Positions 17,265-25,664 of a stretch of 64,000 nt of DNA are shown piece after piece. The notes beneath the pieces are model-generated. The model searched no databases and was not told where the DNA came from. It saw only the letters and a list, made by a program, of their open reading frames with translations. Each line of letters begins with the position of its first letter. Positions within the stretch are counted from its first letter, which is position 1. Both the position numbers and the translations under genes were made by a program. The stretch lies in the NCBI GenBank assembly GCA_964463695.1, contig CAYXCZ010000017.1, positions 1 through 64,000 on the forward strand. Reading direction: 5' to 3'. The stretch is from JALNZU01 sp964463695 (GTDB lineage: Bacteria; Bacteroidota; Bacteroidia; Bacteroidales; F082).

Positions 17265-18947
17265 ATGCAATTAAATATGAAATACTTCTATACCATTTTT
17301 TTAAGCTTCCTTGTAATGCAGGGGATGAGTCAGATTGCACCAGATACGTATTTTGTGCAATTTTCTGACAAAAATAATTCCCCCTATGAGATAACAAACC
17401 CCTCTGGATTTTTAAGTCAGAGAGCACTATTGCGACGTCAAAATCAGCAAATTTCTATTGTTGAAAACGATCTTCCAGTTAATCCTCAATACCTTGCAGG
17501 TGTAGCTCAAACAGGGGCAACCTTACTTTTTCCAACCAAATGGTTGAATGGAGTTACTGTTCAGACAACAAGTCAGACAGCCCTTGATGCAATTTCAGCG
17601 CTTCCTTATGTTGTTTCATTACGGCAACTTATTGATCAGCCTTTGAAACAGGAGATAAAAAATAAAGTCTTTTTTGCAGAAGAATTGGTTGGTGATCAAT
17701 ATTCTCCTGCTCTCCAGGCATATCCTAAACAAACAACCGTTTTTGATTATGGAAATGGCTTTACCCAGATAAATCAAATAAATGGGATTCCATTGCACGA
17801 TGCAGGTTATCGGGGCCAAGGTATGATGATTGCCATACTTGATGGTGGGTTTACTGATACTGAAACACACGTTGCATTCGACAGTCTTTGGATTAATAAC
17901 CAAATTCTCGGAACAAAAGATTTTGTACATCCGGGAGGCAGTGTTTTTACCGAAAGTTCCCATGGTACGAGTGTTTTGAGCACTATCGGTGCAAATGTAC
18001 CCGGTCAGCTTATTGGCACAGCTCCAAAAGCTATGTTTTGGTTACTTCGTTCAGAATATGTTTTATCAGAACATTTAGTCGAGGAATATAACTGGGTTTC
18101 TGCTGCTGAATTTGCTGATAGCGTGGGAGTTGATATTATTAATTCATCCCTCGGATATATCGATTTCGATTTCCCGCAATGGAACCATACCTATGAACAT
18201 ATGAATGGAATCACTGCAGTGGTAACCAGAGGAGCAGATTTGGCAACTAGTAAAGGTATACTGGTTGTTAATAGTGCAGGAAATTCAGGAGGTAACAGCG
18301 GCTTTCCATACATTGGAGCTCCGGCTGATGGATTCAATGTGTTTTCAATTGGTGCAGTAAAAGGTGATGGCACACGTGCATCATTCAGTTCTATTGGGCC
18401 AACGTTTGACGGAAGGATAAAGCCAGATATTATGGCCATGGGTCAAGGTACAGCGCTTGCCAATGGCAATAATAATTTCACTTTTGGAAACGGGACTTCG
18501 TTTTCTTCACCTGTAATTGCCGGTATGTCAGCATGTTTATGGCAAGCAAACCCTTCTTTCACAAATCTGACTGTTAAAGAAGCCATCAAAATGAGCAGTG
18601 ATAATTCCCTTCAACCTGATGTTACATATGGATATGGAATTCCTGATTTTTTTCAGGCAAATTCGTTTTTAACATCTATTGATACAGGCCTTCAAAAAGA
18701 AGTTAAACTGTTGCAAGTATCACCTAATCCTTTTGTTACTGTTAACAATATTCAGTTTTTTACAAACAGTGAATGCAACATTCGTATATATGATGTTCAT
18801 GCTCAAATGATTCATGAAATTCAGCTTAATGGCTATGCATCCGCTCAATTATCACAATTACTAAACAGTTTAAGAGCAGGATTTTATAACATTGAAGTTA
18901 CTTCAGAAGAAAAAATTCAAATTCTTAAGGTAATTAAAATCAATTAA
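17265..18947 (+). CDS. Secreted subtilisin-like serine peptidase with T9SS sorting tail
   Basis: A 560-residue S8 peptidase. The catalytic triad is visible: Asp in AILDGGF (D193), His in SSHGTSV (H233) and Ser in NGTSFSSPVIAG (S412). About 150 residues of prosequence precede the catalytic domain. The last 80 residues form a Por-type sorting domain (VSPNPF, IRIYDVHAQMI, GFYNIEV), which marks it for type IX secretion. It would degrade proteins outside the cell, with the upstream M1 enzyme trimming imported peptides. An internal Met four codons in (17277) gives a more typical signal peptide and may be the true start. Confidence 0.92.
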   Translation: MQLNMKYFYTIFLSFLVMQGMSQIAPDTYFVQFSDKNNSPYEITNPSGFLSQRALLRRQNQQISIVENDLPVNPQYLAGVAQTGATLLFPTKWLNGVTVQTTSQTALDAISALPYVVSLRQLIDQPLKQEIKNKVFFAEELVGDQYSPALQAYPKQTTVFDYGNGFTQINQINGIPLHDAGYRGQGMMIAILDGGFTDTETHVAFDSLWINNQILGTKDFVHPGGSVFTESSHGTSVLSTIGANVPGQLIGTAPKAMFWLLRSEYVLSEHLVEEYNWVSAAEFADSVGVDIINSSLGYIDFDFPQWNHTYEHMNGITAVVTRGADLATSKGILVVNSAGNSGGNSGFPYIGAPADGFNVFSIGAVKGDGTRASFSSIGPTFDGRIKPDIMAMGQGTALANGNNNFTFGNGTSFSSPVIAGMSACLWQANPSFTNLTVKEAIKMSSDNSLQPDVTYGYGIPDFFQANSFLTSIDTGLQKEVKLLQVSPNPFVTVNNIQFFTNSECNIRIYDVHAQMIHEIQLNGYASAQLSQLLNSLRAGFYNIEVTSEEKIQILKVIKIN

Positions 18948-18979
18948 TTAGAACACGATTTAAACTTTTTTCACTATAG

Positions 18980-19008
18980 AATGGCTACTGAATGTAGCCA
19001 TTTTTTAT
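18980..19008. terminator. Terminator after subtilase, overlapping the end of the convergent regulator gene
   Basis: AATGGCTAC (18980-18988) pairs with GTAGCCATT (18994-19002) around a 5-base loop, followed by TTTTTT on the plus strand. It is 30 bases past the subtilase stop. The left arm holds the stop codon and the last codons of the convergent response-regulator gene. Confidence 0.8.
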
Positions 19009-19641
19009 TGCAAAGCGAATAAGACCTGCGATATTGTTAATATCAAGTTTTTTCATGAGATTTGTTCGATGCGTATCGACCGTTCGATGGCTTATAAAAA
19101 GTTGATCTCCGATTTCTTTGTTTGACAGTCCACTTGCAATTAGTTTAAGAATTTCAATTTCGCGATCGGTAAGCTGAATGGAAGAGCCAAAGTTATCGAA
19201 AGACTCATTTTTCATTGTGTTATTACTCAACAAATTGACAGTGAGAGCAGTAGCAAAGTAAACACCACCTTGATTGACTTGCTGAATGGCCAGCCTAAGT
19301 TCATCCTTATCGGAGTTTTTAAACAAAAAGCCTTTTGCACCCAGATCTGTCATCTTTTTTACCAGAGCTTTTTCCTCATGCATAGTGAGTATAATAACCT
19401 TTACGGATTTTTGTAAACGCTTTAGCTCAATCATCGTTTCAATGCCATTCATTACAGGCATATCAATATCCATCAAAATGATATCAGGCTCAATCAATTC
19501 GAGTAAGCGAAGTAAATCACGACCGTTTGCTGCAGTCCCAATCACTTTGACATCATCACATGCCTCAAGGATCGACTTTAACCCGTCAATGACCATCTGA
19601 TGGTCATCGGTAATAATTACTCTAATTTTATTGTCCATCAT
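18985..19641 (-). CDS. NarL/LuxR-type response regulator
   Basis: The chosen start (MMDNKIRVIITDDHQ) gives 218 residues, normal for the family. A start 21 codons further upstream is open but adds a non-homologous extension inside the kinase gene. The receiver domain has the acidic pair DD and the phospho-acceptor Asp in LMDIDMP (about D58), with TMHE and the KGFLFK lysine. The C-terminal LuxR helix-turn-helix (LTDREIEILKLIASGLSNKEIG) binds DNA. Its start overlaps the stop of the upstream kinase gene by about 14 bases, so the pair is translationally coupled. Confidence 0.94.
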   Translation of the reverse strand: MMDNKIRVIITDDHQMVIDGLKSILEACDDVKVIGTAANGRDLLRLLELIEPDIILMDIDMPVMNGIETMIELKRLQKSVKVIILTMHEEKALVKKMTDLGAKGFLFKNSDKDELRLAIQQVNQGGVYFATALTVNLLSNNTMKNESFDNFGSSIQLTDREIEILKLIASGLSNKEIGDQLFISHRTVDTHRTNLMKKLDINNIAGLIRFAIKNGYIQ

Positions 19642-21454
19642 CAATTGGAATACGAATTGTTGCCAAAGTACCACTTTCAGGGCTAGGCTCCATGTTAAAT
19701 TCACCGTGAATTGTTTCTACACGGCTGGAAATATTCATTAGACCTATGCCTTTTGATTTTAGCTTACTCATCTCAAATCCTTTACCATTATCTTCGACAA
19801 GTAAAATGAGCATTTTCCCATTTTTTATTAGTTGAACGCTTACTTTGTTTGCTCCGCTATGTTTTATGATATTATTGATGAGTTCCTGACTGATGCGGTA
19901 AAGTCCTATCTCTACATTTTCTTTGAAACGATTAGAAATTCCAAAGTGCTCAAATTCATATGAAATGGACGAATAGCGAAATGATTTTTCTAACATATCA
20001 CTTATGGCAGGAACCAAACCATCTTCCTGTAAAATGCGTGGCATCATTTGATGCGAGAGTGTTCTAACTTCTTGAATTGTATGATCTACAACATTTGTTA
20101 ATTCACTGATTTTTAATCTACTATTATTATCTACTTGAATATTTTCTACAAGTGCTGCCAAACCTAATCTAACGCCTGATAAATTTTGTCCAATACCATC
20201 ATGAAGGTCTTTTGCAATCCTTTTTCGCTCCTCTTCCTGTGCTTCAACAACCGCTCTCAGGTGACCTTCTTTCTGTTTCAACAGGCGCAAGTTGAATTGC
20301 TGAAGTTGTTTGTTTCTGTAGCGCTTATACAGGAAAATAATGATTATTGTACCTAGAACAAGCAGACTGATTAAAGCTAATCTCTCAGCTTTATGTTGTT
20401 GAATTTCAATTTCTTTGATGAATTTCTCTTGCTTTAAAAGCTGTATTTCGTGATCTTTATTCTCAGCTTCAAAACGTGCTTCTACTTCAGCTAACTGCTT
20501 TTGCTTGTTTTCATTAAACAAGGAGTCCTGAAAAATGGCAGCTTTTTTGAAGTTATGATAAGCATTTTGAAAGTCTTTCTGTTCCTCATACATAACAGCT
20601 CTTCCATTATTGATATTAAAAAGAAGCTGATTAGCTTTCATTTCTTTAGCAATCAACTCAGCTTCAGCATAATAAAAAATAGCACTATCCCATTCACGCA
20701 AGCCAACCATTGTACCTGCGATGTTGATTAATGAGAGCGCTGAGCCAATCCGATCGCCTGTTTTTTTATCAATCCGAAGCGTTTCTTTGAAATAATCTCT
20801 AGCTATTATTGAATTTCCGCTTGTAGCGTAAATATCACCTAAGTTATTTAAAACAATGGCCTGAGCATCCAATATTTCAAACTCGATAGCTTTCTTATAT
20901 GCCCTGCTGTAATATTCAATTGCACTCTCTTTTACACCTTTAGCTTCGTAAATAGTACCTATGTTATTTAATGTCATAACGATACCCTTTTTCAATTCAA
21001 GTTCTGTAGCAAGTGAATTTGCTAAAAGATATGATTCCAGCGCCTTATCATATTCTTGAAGTGTTTTATATATGATACCAATGTCGTTATAATTGGATGC
21101 AAGAGCTCTCTTTTCGTTTAATTTACTATTGATCTTAAGTGACTTATGTTGAAATTCCAAGGCATTAGAATAATCACCTTTATTTTTATATAAAACTCCG
21201 GCAAGGCTGTAGGAGTGTGCAAGAGCAGCTTCCTGATTCAGACTTTCACTTATTTCGATTGAACGCTTAATAGCCTTCATACACATCTCAGGAAGACTAC
21301 GGTAATTGCTCTGTACAAAATTATTGATCATTAATGCCTTTGATGAATCGTGAATCGATTCCATTTTTTGCATTAAACTATCCGGAAGAATATCAGAAAG
21401 AGCAGGAGAGTGTAAAGTAATGAACAGTAAGATTAGTAAAAATGCCTTTTTCAT
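19628..21454 (-). CDS. TPR-containing sensor histidine kinase (HisKA_3 type)
   Basis: A 608-residue protein. A signal peptide leads into about 300 residues of tetratricopeptide repeats (ALAHSYSLAGVLYKNKGDYS and similar units), predicted periplasmic. A coiled coil and one membrane helix (about 362-378, LALISLLVLGTIIIIFLY) follow. Next come a HisKA_3 dimerisation domain with the phospho-accepting H418 in KDLHDGIGQNLSG, and a HATPase domain (DNGKGF, GIGLMNISSRV). It phosphorylates the regulator encoded directly downstream. Such TPR kinases are common in Bacteroidota and their signals are mostly unknown. Confidence 0.94.
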   Translation of the reverse strand: MKKAFLLILLFITLHSPALSDILPDSLMQKMESIHDSSKALMINNFVQSNYRSLPEMCMKAIKRSIEISESLNQEAALAHSYSLAGVLYKNKGDYSNALEFQHKSLKINSKLNEKRALASNYNDIGIIYKTLQEYDKALESYLLANSLATELELKKGIVMTLNNIGTIYEAKGVKESAIEYYSRAYKKAIEFEILDAQAIVLNNLGDIYATSGNSIIARDYFKETLRIDKKTGDRIGSALSLINIAGTMVGLREWDSAIFYYAEAELIAKEMKANQLLFNINNGRAVMYEEQKDFQNAYHNFKKAAIFQDSLFNENKQKQLAEVEARFEAENKDHEIQLLKQEKFIKEIEIQQHKAERLALISLLVLGTIIIIFLYKRYRNKQLQQFNLRLLKQKEGHLRAVVEAQEEERKRIAKDLHDGIGQNLSGVRLGLAALVENIQVDNNSRLKISELTNVVDHTIQEVRTLSHQMMPRILQEDGLVPAISDMLEKSFRYSSISYEFEHFGISNRFKENVEIGLYRISQELINNIIKHSGANKVSVQLIKNGKMLILLVEDNGKGFEMSKLKSKGIGLMNISSRVETIHGEFNMEPSPESGTLATIRIPIDDGQ

Positions 21455-21470
21455 TCTCTATTGTTTCGCT

Positions 21471-21502
21471 CAAAAATACAATCTTTCTTTCTCGTTATAC
21501 AA
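21471..21502 (-). promoter_or_regulatory. Probable promoter of the TPR kinase gene
   Basis: On the minus strand TTG (21500-21502) precedes TATTTTTG (21471-21478) by 21 bases, close to the TTG-N19/20-TAnnTTTG consensus. The start codon is 17 bases downstream of the -7 box. Confidence 0.5.
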
Positions 21503-21559
21503 GCGGTATACTAAAAAATAAATAAAGAAGCTAAATTTAGTCATCTCTTACTCAAGTTA

Positions 21560-21596
21560 ATTGATTAACAAATGTAAATTACATTTGTTAATCAAT
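21560..21596. repeat. 37-bp perfect palindrome, candidate operator
   Basis: An 18-base arm beginning ATTGATTAACAAATG is followed by a single central A and the exact reverse complement of the arm. No mismatch exists across all 18 pairs. It has no T tract on either strand and lies about 100 bases from the kinase start, so it looks like a protein-binding site rather than a terminator. Confidence 0.7.
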
Positions 21597-21951
21597 ATAA
21601 GATTACATTCATTATATGTTGATTCATAGCATGATAAACATATGTAATTAGCATAATGAAACTAGATTCAAGAGCAGGCTAATAATACTGATTGTAACAT
21701 TCATTAAATTTAATAAATATAACTCATATTATATTGTTAATCAGTATTATATGCATATTTAAATAAAGCGTTTGTTTATATTTTACACTAAAATGAATGA
21801 ATTTAGAGCCACTAAAATATTGTAGTGTATATTATTCTAAATAAACACTATATATCATTAATATGAAGTGTTGATAAAGTTAAAATTCAAATTTCTAGAG
21901 AATACATATGTAAACACAAACAAGTTACAAATGTATTTATGTAGTATTTAC

Positions 21952-21977
21952 TTTTGTTAACAAAACATGTATATTTG
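21952..21977 (+). promoter_or_regulatory. -7 box of the XRE regulator with adjoining palindrome
   Basis: TATATTTG (21970-21977) fits TAnnTTTG. The perfect palindrome TTTTGTTAACAAAA (21952-21965) sits directly upstream, where a bound repressor would block RNA polymerase. No good -33 TTG at the usual spacing was seen. Confidence 0.5.
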
Positions 21978-22037
21978 TATCATGATTTTAGGTAGTTTTT
22001 TTACAAATATTTTATGTAATTCAAACTAAAAAATAAG

Positions 22038-22565
22038 ATGAAGGACAGAATATTTCAGGTGATGAAAATTAAGTCGGTAAATGCAGCAGAGCTTGCCGAT
22101 ATGATGAACATAAAGCGGCCAAGTCTTTCGCACATTATGACAGGGCGAAATAATCCCAGTTTAGATTTTATTGTTCGGTTGAAAGAGACTTTCCCGGAAA
22201 TCAGTTTAGATTGGTTGTTGTTTGGAAAAGGTTCAATGACGGTATCCAATGAATCAAAATCACCGCAGACTGTTTCCAAAAGTCCTCAACCCCGTTTATT
22301 TGAGGAGCCGGTTACTGAAGTCATACATTCAAATGTGACTCACGAAAATGCGATGGAAAGCTTAAAAGGGGGAATTGATCTGTTTTCGGTTATTGAGGAG
22401 CCCAAGAAAACTACTGAAGCTATACAGCCTGTTGAAGTAAAAAAAGAAGTCTCTGCTCAAACAGAGCAGAGACCCTCAGTAAATTTTAATCATAAAAAAC
22501 CTGTAAAAATGTTACTTATCTATGATGATGACACCTTTACACAGTTTGAATATCAACGAAATTAA
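22038..22565 (+). CDS. XRE-family helix-turn-helix regulator
   Basis: A 175-residue cytoplasmic protein. The N-terminal 65 residues form a Cro/CI-type helix-turn-helix (NAAELADMMNIKRPSLSHIM, then PSLDFIVRLKETFPEISLDWLLFGKG), a variant common in Bacteroidota. The middle is Pro, Glu and Ser-rich and probably disordered. A short conserved-looking tail (KKPVKMLLIYDDDTFTQFEY) may mediate partner or ligand binding. The target is unknown. The palindrome-rich leader suggests it may regulate itself and perhaps the divergent kinase. Its stop overlaps the stop of convergent ndk by 4 bases. Confidence 0.85.
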   Translation: MKDRIFQVMKIKSVNAAELADMMNIKRPSLSHIMTGRNNPSLDFIVRLKETFPEISLDWLLFGKGSMTVSNESKSPQTVSKSPQPRLFEEPVTEVIHSNVTHENAMESLKGGIDLFSVIEEPKKTTEAIQPVEVKKEVSAQTEQRPSVNFNHKKPVKMLLIYDDDTFTQFEYQRN

Positions 22566-22981
22566 AATTGCTCCATTGAACTAAAAAAGAAATTTGCCTC
22601 AATTCGGGCGTTTTCATCACTATCAGAACCATGGACGGCATTCGATTCGATGGATGTACCATAAAGTTTTCTTATTGAGCCTTCTTTAGCATCAGCAGGG
22701 TTTGTTGCACCAATAAAATCGCGATATGCAAGCACAGCATTTTCGTTTTCGAGGACAGCAGCTATAATAGGTCCTGAGGTCATAGAAGCAACTAAACTAT
22801 TGAAAAATGGCCTTGCACTGTGCACTGCATAAAAAGCTTCAGCTTGTTCTTTGCTCAATCTGAACATTTTAACTGCTTTAAACTTAAATCCTCCTTCAGC
22901 AATTTTGGCCATTATTGCTCCAATATGACCATCGGCTACTGCGCCGGGTTTAATCATTGTGAATGTGATATTTCCGCTCAT
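22562..22981 (-). CDS. ndk: Nucleoside-diphosphate kinase
   Basis: The start at 22981 (MSGNITFTMIKPGAV) gives 139 residues, the normal length. A start 24 codons upstream is open but would add a non-homologous extension. The family signature NAVHGSDSDENA contains the phosphohistidine, and the KPGAVADG nucleotide loop is intact, though the protein has a slightly unusual extended tail IEANFFFSSMEQF. It transfers gamma-phosphate from ATP to NDPs in the cytoplasm. A TACTTTTG box on the minus strand (23005-23012) lies 24 bases upstream of the start. Confidence 0.96.
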   Translation of the reverse strand: MSGNITFTMIKPGAVADGHIGAIMAKIAEGGFKFKAVKMFRLSKEQAEAFYAVHSARPFFNSLVASMTSGPIIAAVLENENAVLAYRDFIGATNPADAKEGSIRKLYGTSIESNAVHGSDSDENARIEANFFFSSMEQF

Positions 22982-23129
22982 GGGTTTATTTTTAAATGAA
23001 GCGGCAAAAGTAGCAGAAAAATTGCAATATATGTGAAAATTTAGATATAACATTTACTTAAATTCGACACTGTTTTAACAGGTAATTGCCTTCGAGGGTA
23101 CAATAAAACTAATCAAAGGCTGTTTTATG

Positions 23130-23137
23130 TAACTTTG
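23130..23137 (+). promoter_or_regulatory. -7 box of the NrnA-type gene
   Basis: TAACTTTG matches TAnnTTTG and places a transcription start near 23143, only about 10 bases before ATG 23153. This argues against the upstream TTG codon at 23135 being the start. A matching TTG at -33 was not found. Confidence 0.5.
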
Positions 23138-23152
23138 CCACAAAATTTGCAG

Positions 23153-24178
23153 ATGAATAAAGCCGATATCCACAATGCCTTTCAGGCGTATATGAAAGTC
23201 CCAAGACGATTCGCCATAGTGACACACACCAATCCTGATGGCGATGCTATTGGTTCAGCACTGGCATTATCTGCTATTTTAACAAAGGCTGGACATAAAT
23301 CTAACGTACTGATACCCAATATATATCCTTCCTTCTTGTCGTGGATGCCTGGATTAGATCAGGCGATAGTTTTTGAGAGCAATTCACAGGCTGCACGAAA
23401 TGTACTATTTGATGCTGAACTGGTTTTTTGTGTTGATTTTAATGGTTTTAAAAGAGCGGGATCAATGCAGGATGATCTGGCAAAAGTTATTGTTCCCATT
23501 GCTCTTATTGACCATCATATTGAGCCTGAGATTGAGCTTTTTAAATTTATTTATTCAGATTTGACGGTTTCAAGTACATCGGAATTGGTGTATAGATTTA
23601 TGAAAGGATTAGACCTTGCCCATACGCTTGACCAGGATATTGCGAGTTGCTTATATGTAGGAATTATGACGGATACAGGTTCATTCAGTTTTGCATTGAA
23701 AAATCCGGAAACCTTCCGTGTGGTAGCCGATTTGGTTCAAACGGGCATCGATGCTGAGCGACTACATCGTTTAGTTTATGATACCTTTTCGGAGAACAGA
23801 TTAAGACTTTTAGGGCATTCAATAAGTAACCGAATGATGGTTCTTGATGCATACAAAACAGCTATTATTTCACTTAACATTTTGGATTTGAATGAGTTTC
23901 AATATCAGATCGGAGATACAGAAGGGCTGGTAAATTATCCATTATCAATGGAAAAAATCAATTTTGCTATTTTATTGACTGAGAAAAAAGATCAAATCAG
24001 GTTATCCTTCAGGTCAAAAGGCAAATTTTCAGTCAACGACTTTTCAAGAAAACATTTTGAGGGTGGAGGTCACTACAATGCTGCTGGTGGAACCTCAACT
24101 TTGAATCTTAAAGATACCCTTTCCAAATTACTCAAAATTATTCCAGAATATGCTGATGAGCTGGACTACATCTATTAA
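23153..24178 (+). CDS. DHH-family phosphoesterase, NrnA-like oligoribonuclease / pAp phosphatase
   Basis: From ATG 23153 the protein has 341 residues. The DHH domain contains THTNPDGDAIGSALAL, CVDFNGF, the DHH signature LIDHHIEPE, and GIMTDTGSF. The C-terminal DHHA1 domain ends with the substrate-binding GGGHYNAAGG. NrnA enzymes degrade 2-5-mer RNA and/or dephosphorylate pAp, which completes RNA turnover. It is cytoplasmic. The stop overlaps the start of the FKBP lipoprotein gene by 29 bases, so it heads an operon with three FKBP genes. Confidence 0.93.
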   Translation: MNKADIHNAFQAYMKVPRRFAIVTHTNPDGDAIGSALALSAILTKAGHKSNVLIPNIYPSFLSWMPGLDQAIVFESNSQAARNVLFDAELVFCVDFNGFKRAGSMQDDLAKVIVPIALIDHHIEPEIELFKFIYSDLTVSSTSELVYRFMKGLDLAHTLDQDIASCLYVGIMTDTGSFSFALKNPETFRVVADLVQTGIDAERLHRLVYDTFSENRLRLLGHSISNRMMVLDAYKTAIISLNILDLNEFQYQIGDTEGLVNYPLSMEKINFAILLTEKKDQIRLSFRSKGKFSVNDFSRKHFEGGGHYNAAGGTSTLNLKDTLSKLLKIIPEYADELDYIY

Positions 24179-24704
24179 TACGCTTTCTCGTTTCTTAACT
24201 ATAGTTGTATTTGGTTGTTCTGTTATTTCATGTACTGAAAATCAGACTACTAATAATCAAAAATCAGTAAGTAAGACGACTGAGGAATCATTAGTGAAAG
24301 CCAACAGGTACCTTGTTCGAACGGAGGAAGAAAATATTCAGGATTTTTTACTCAGGTATAAATGGAATATGGAGTCGAGTGGAACCGGATTAAGGTATCT
24401 GATTGAGCCAATAGGATCAGGCAGAAAAGTTCAATATGGTGATTTGATAACATTATCCTTTACAATTCGCCTATTAAATGGCGACATTGTAAAATCATCG
24501 GATAGCGATGGCCTGATGAAGTTTACTGCGGGAAAGGGAGGCGTTGAAGCTGGCCTGGAAGAAGGCATAAAAATGATGAGAAAAGGAGATAAAGCAAAAT
24601 TTATCTTACCTTCGCACCTTGCTTTTGGATTACTGGGTAATGGTGACAAAATCCCTTCTAAAGCAACATTAGTTTACGAAATCGAAATAACTGATATTCA
24701 ATAA
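24150..24704 (+). CDS. Single-domain FKBP-type peptidyl-prolyl isomerase lipoprotein
   Basis: A 184-residue lipoprotein (lipobox VISC; alternative start two codons in). One FKBP domain (about 85-184) is present with YGDLITLSFTIRLLNGD, GGVEAGLEEGIKMMRKGDKAKF and SHLAFG. Gly-Val-Glu replaces the usual GQVIxGW, so the proline-binding Trp is absent. That is also seen in the gliding-motility lipoprotein GldI, which it resembles in size and location. It likely assists folding of exported proteins in the periplasm. It overlaps the upstream phosphoesterase gene. Confidence 0.85.
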   Translation: MLMSWTTSINTLSRFLTIVVFGCSVISCTENQTTNNQKSVSKTTEESLVKANRYLVRTEEENIQDFLLRYKWNMESSGTGLRYLIEPIGSGRKVQYGDLITLSFTIRLLNGDIVKSSDSDGLMKFTAGKGGVEAGLEEGIKMMRKGDKAKFILPSHLAFGLLGNGDKIPSKATLVYEIEITDIQ

Positions 24705-24792
24705 TATAAGGTGATATATATTTCTTGCAGTTTATTAATTAGGGTGGTCATTTTCCACTCATCAATTATCTCAATCAAATCTTAATTAATTT

Positions 24793-25659
24793 ATGAAACT
24801 GAAACAATTATTTTTATTGCTGGCTTTTGCATTAGTTCTAACACATCAGGCTTGCAGTCAAATAGGCGGCTATTCGACTTCCCCCACAGGACTAAAATAC
24901 AATTTCATTAAAGGCAGTGGCAAAGATGTCAAACCACAGGTTTCTGACATTGTAACTGTAAAAATGGACTATTTCATCAATGATTCGTTGTTATTTTCGA
25001 GTACCAAACTGGGAAAACCGATGCAATTTCCTTTAAATCCGGTTGCTTTTAAGGGCGACTTTTTCGAAGGCATTTCAACCATGAGTGCCGGAGATTCAGC
25101 GAGTTTTATTTGTCCTGCTGACTCTGTATTTCTGCGAATCTTCAGGGTGAAGCAGATGCCTCCATTTGTTGTACCAGGCTCGACAATGCGTTTTGAAATC
25201 AGCCTTGATAGCTTCATGACTAAAAAAGACTTTGAAGAATCAAAATTGGCTGAAGCAACAGCGTTACAGCAGAGTAGCGATCAGCGCTTAAAAGACTATA
25301 TTAAGGAAAAAGGAATTACTGTTGAACCCCTTGCAAGTGGACTATATTATATTGAAACACAAAAAGGAACAGGAAGTTTACCTAAGCAGGGCGAAAAAAT
25401 AAGAGTTCATTACAGAGGCACTTTATTGGACGGTACTCCGTTTGATGCCTCCTATGACCGAAACCAACCATTTGATTTTGTGCTTGGCATGGGCCAGGTA
25501 ATCAGAGGTTGGGATGAAGGTTTATCACTCATGCATGAAGGTGGAAAAGCCACGCTAATTTTACCCTATAACCTGGCTTACGGAGAAAGAGCTACAGGAC
25601 AAATTCCTCCTTTCAGCCCACTCGTTTTTGAAGTAGAACTTATTGAAATCATCAAATAA
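24793..25659 (+). CDS. FKBP lipoprotein with two FKBP-like units
   Basis: A 288-residue exported protein with a probable lipobox Cys in HQACSQ. The N-terminal unit (about 30-145) has the FKBP layout but lacks the active-site aromatic set. The C-terminal unit (about 175-288) is canonical: RVHYRGTLLDGTPFDASYDR, GQVIRGWDEGLSLMHEGGK and PYNLAYGERA. Peptidyl-prolyl isomerase activity should reside in the C-terminal unit, while the degenerate one may bind clients or dimerise. It is the second of three consecutive FKBP genes, with 5 bases between its stop and the next start. Confidence 0.9.
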   Translation: MKLKQLFLLLAFALVLTHQACSQIGGYSTSPTGLKYNFIKGSGKDVKPQVSDIVTVKMDYFINDSLLFSSTKLGKPMQFPLNPVAFKGDFFEGISTMSAGDSASFICPADSVFLRIFRVKQMPPFVVPGSTMRFEISLDSFMTKKDFEESKLAEATALQQSSDQRLKDYIKEKGITVEPLASGLYYIETQKGTGSLPKQGEKIRVHYRGTLLDGTPFDASYDRNQPFDFVLGMGQVIRGWDEGLSLMHEGGKATLILPYNLAYGERATGQIPPFSPLVFEVELIEIIK

Positions 25660-25664
25660 TAATC

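Larger units (their letters stand above)
21455..22037. other. Long AT-rich divergent regulatory region with palindromes
   Basis: A 583-bp non-coding region between the TPR kinase gene (minus) and the XRE regulator gene (plus). It contains a 37-bp palindrome, a 14-bp palindrome, and five copies of a 10-base motif ACAWATGTAW: 21568-21577, its inverted partner 21579-21588, 21638-21647, 21904-21913 and 21927-21936. No gene or RNA was recognised. The density of symmetric motifs suggests operator DNA. Confidence 0.55.

Noticed and set aside
19642..19704. N-terminal extension of the response regulator
   Set aside because: The extra 21 residues lie inside the kinase gene and match no receiver-domain sequence; ATG 19641 or 19638 fits the family start.
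22982..23053. N-terminal extension of nucleoside-diphosphate kinase
   Set aside because: The family begins at MSGNITFTMIKPG; the upstream 24 residues overlap the promoter-like TACTTTTG box.
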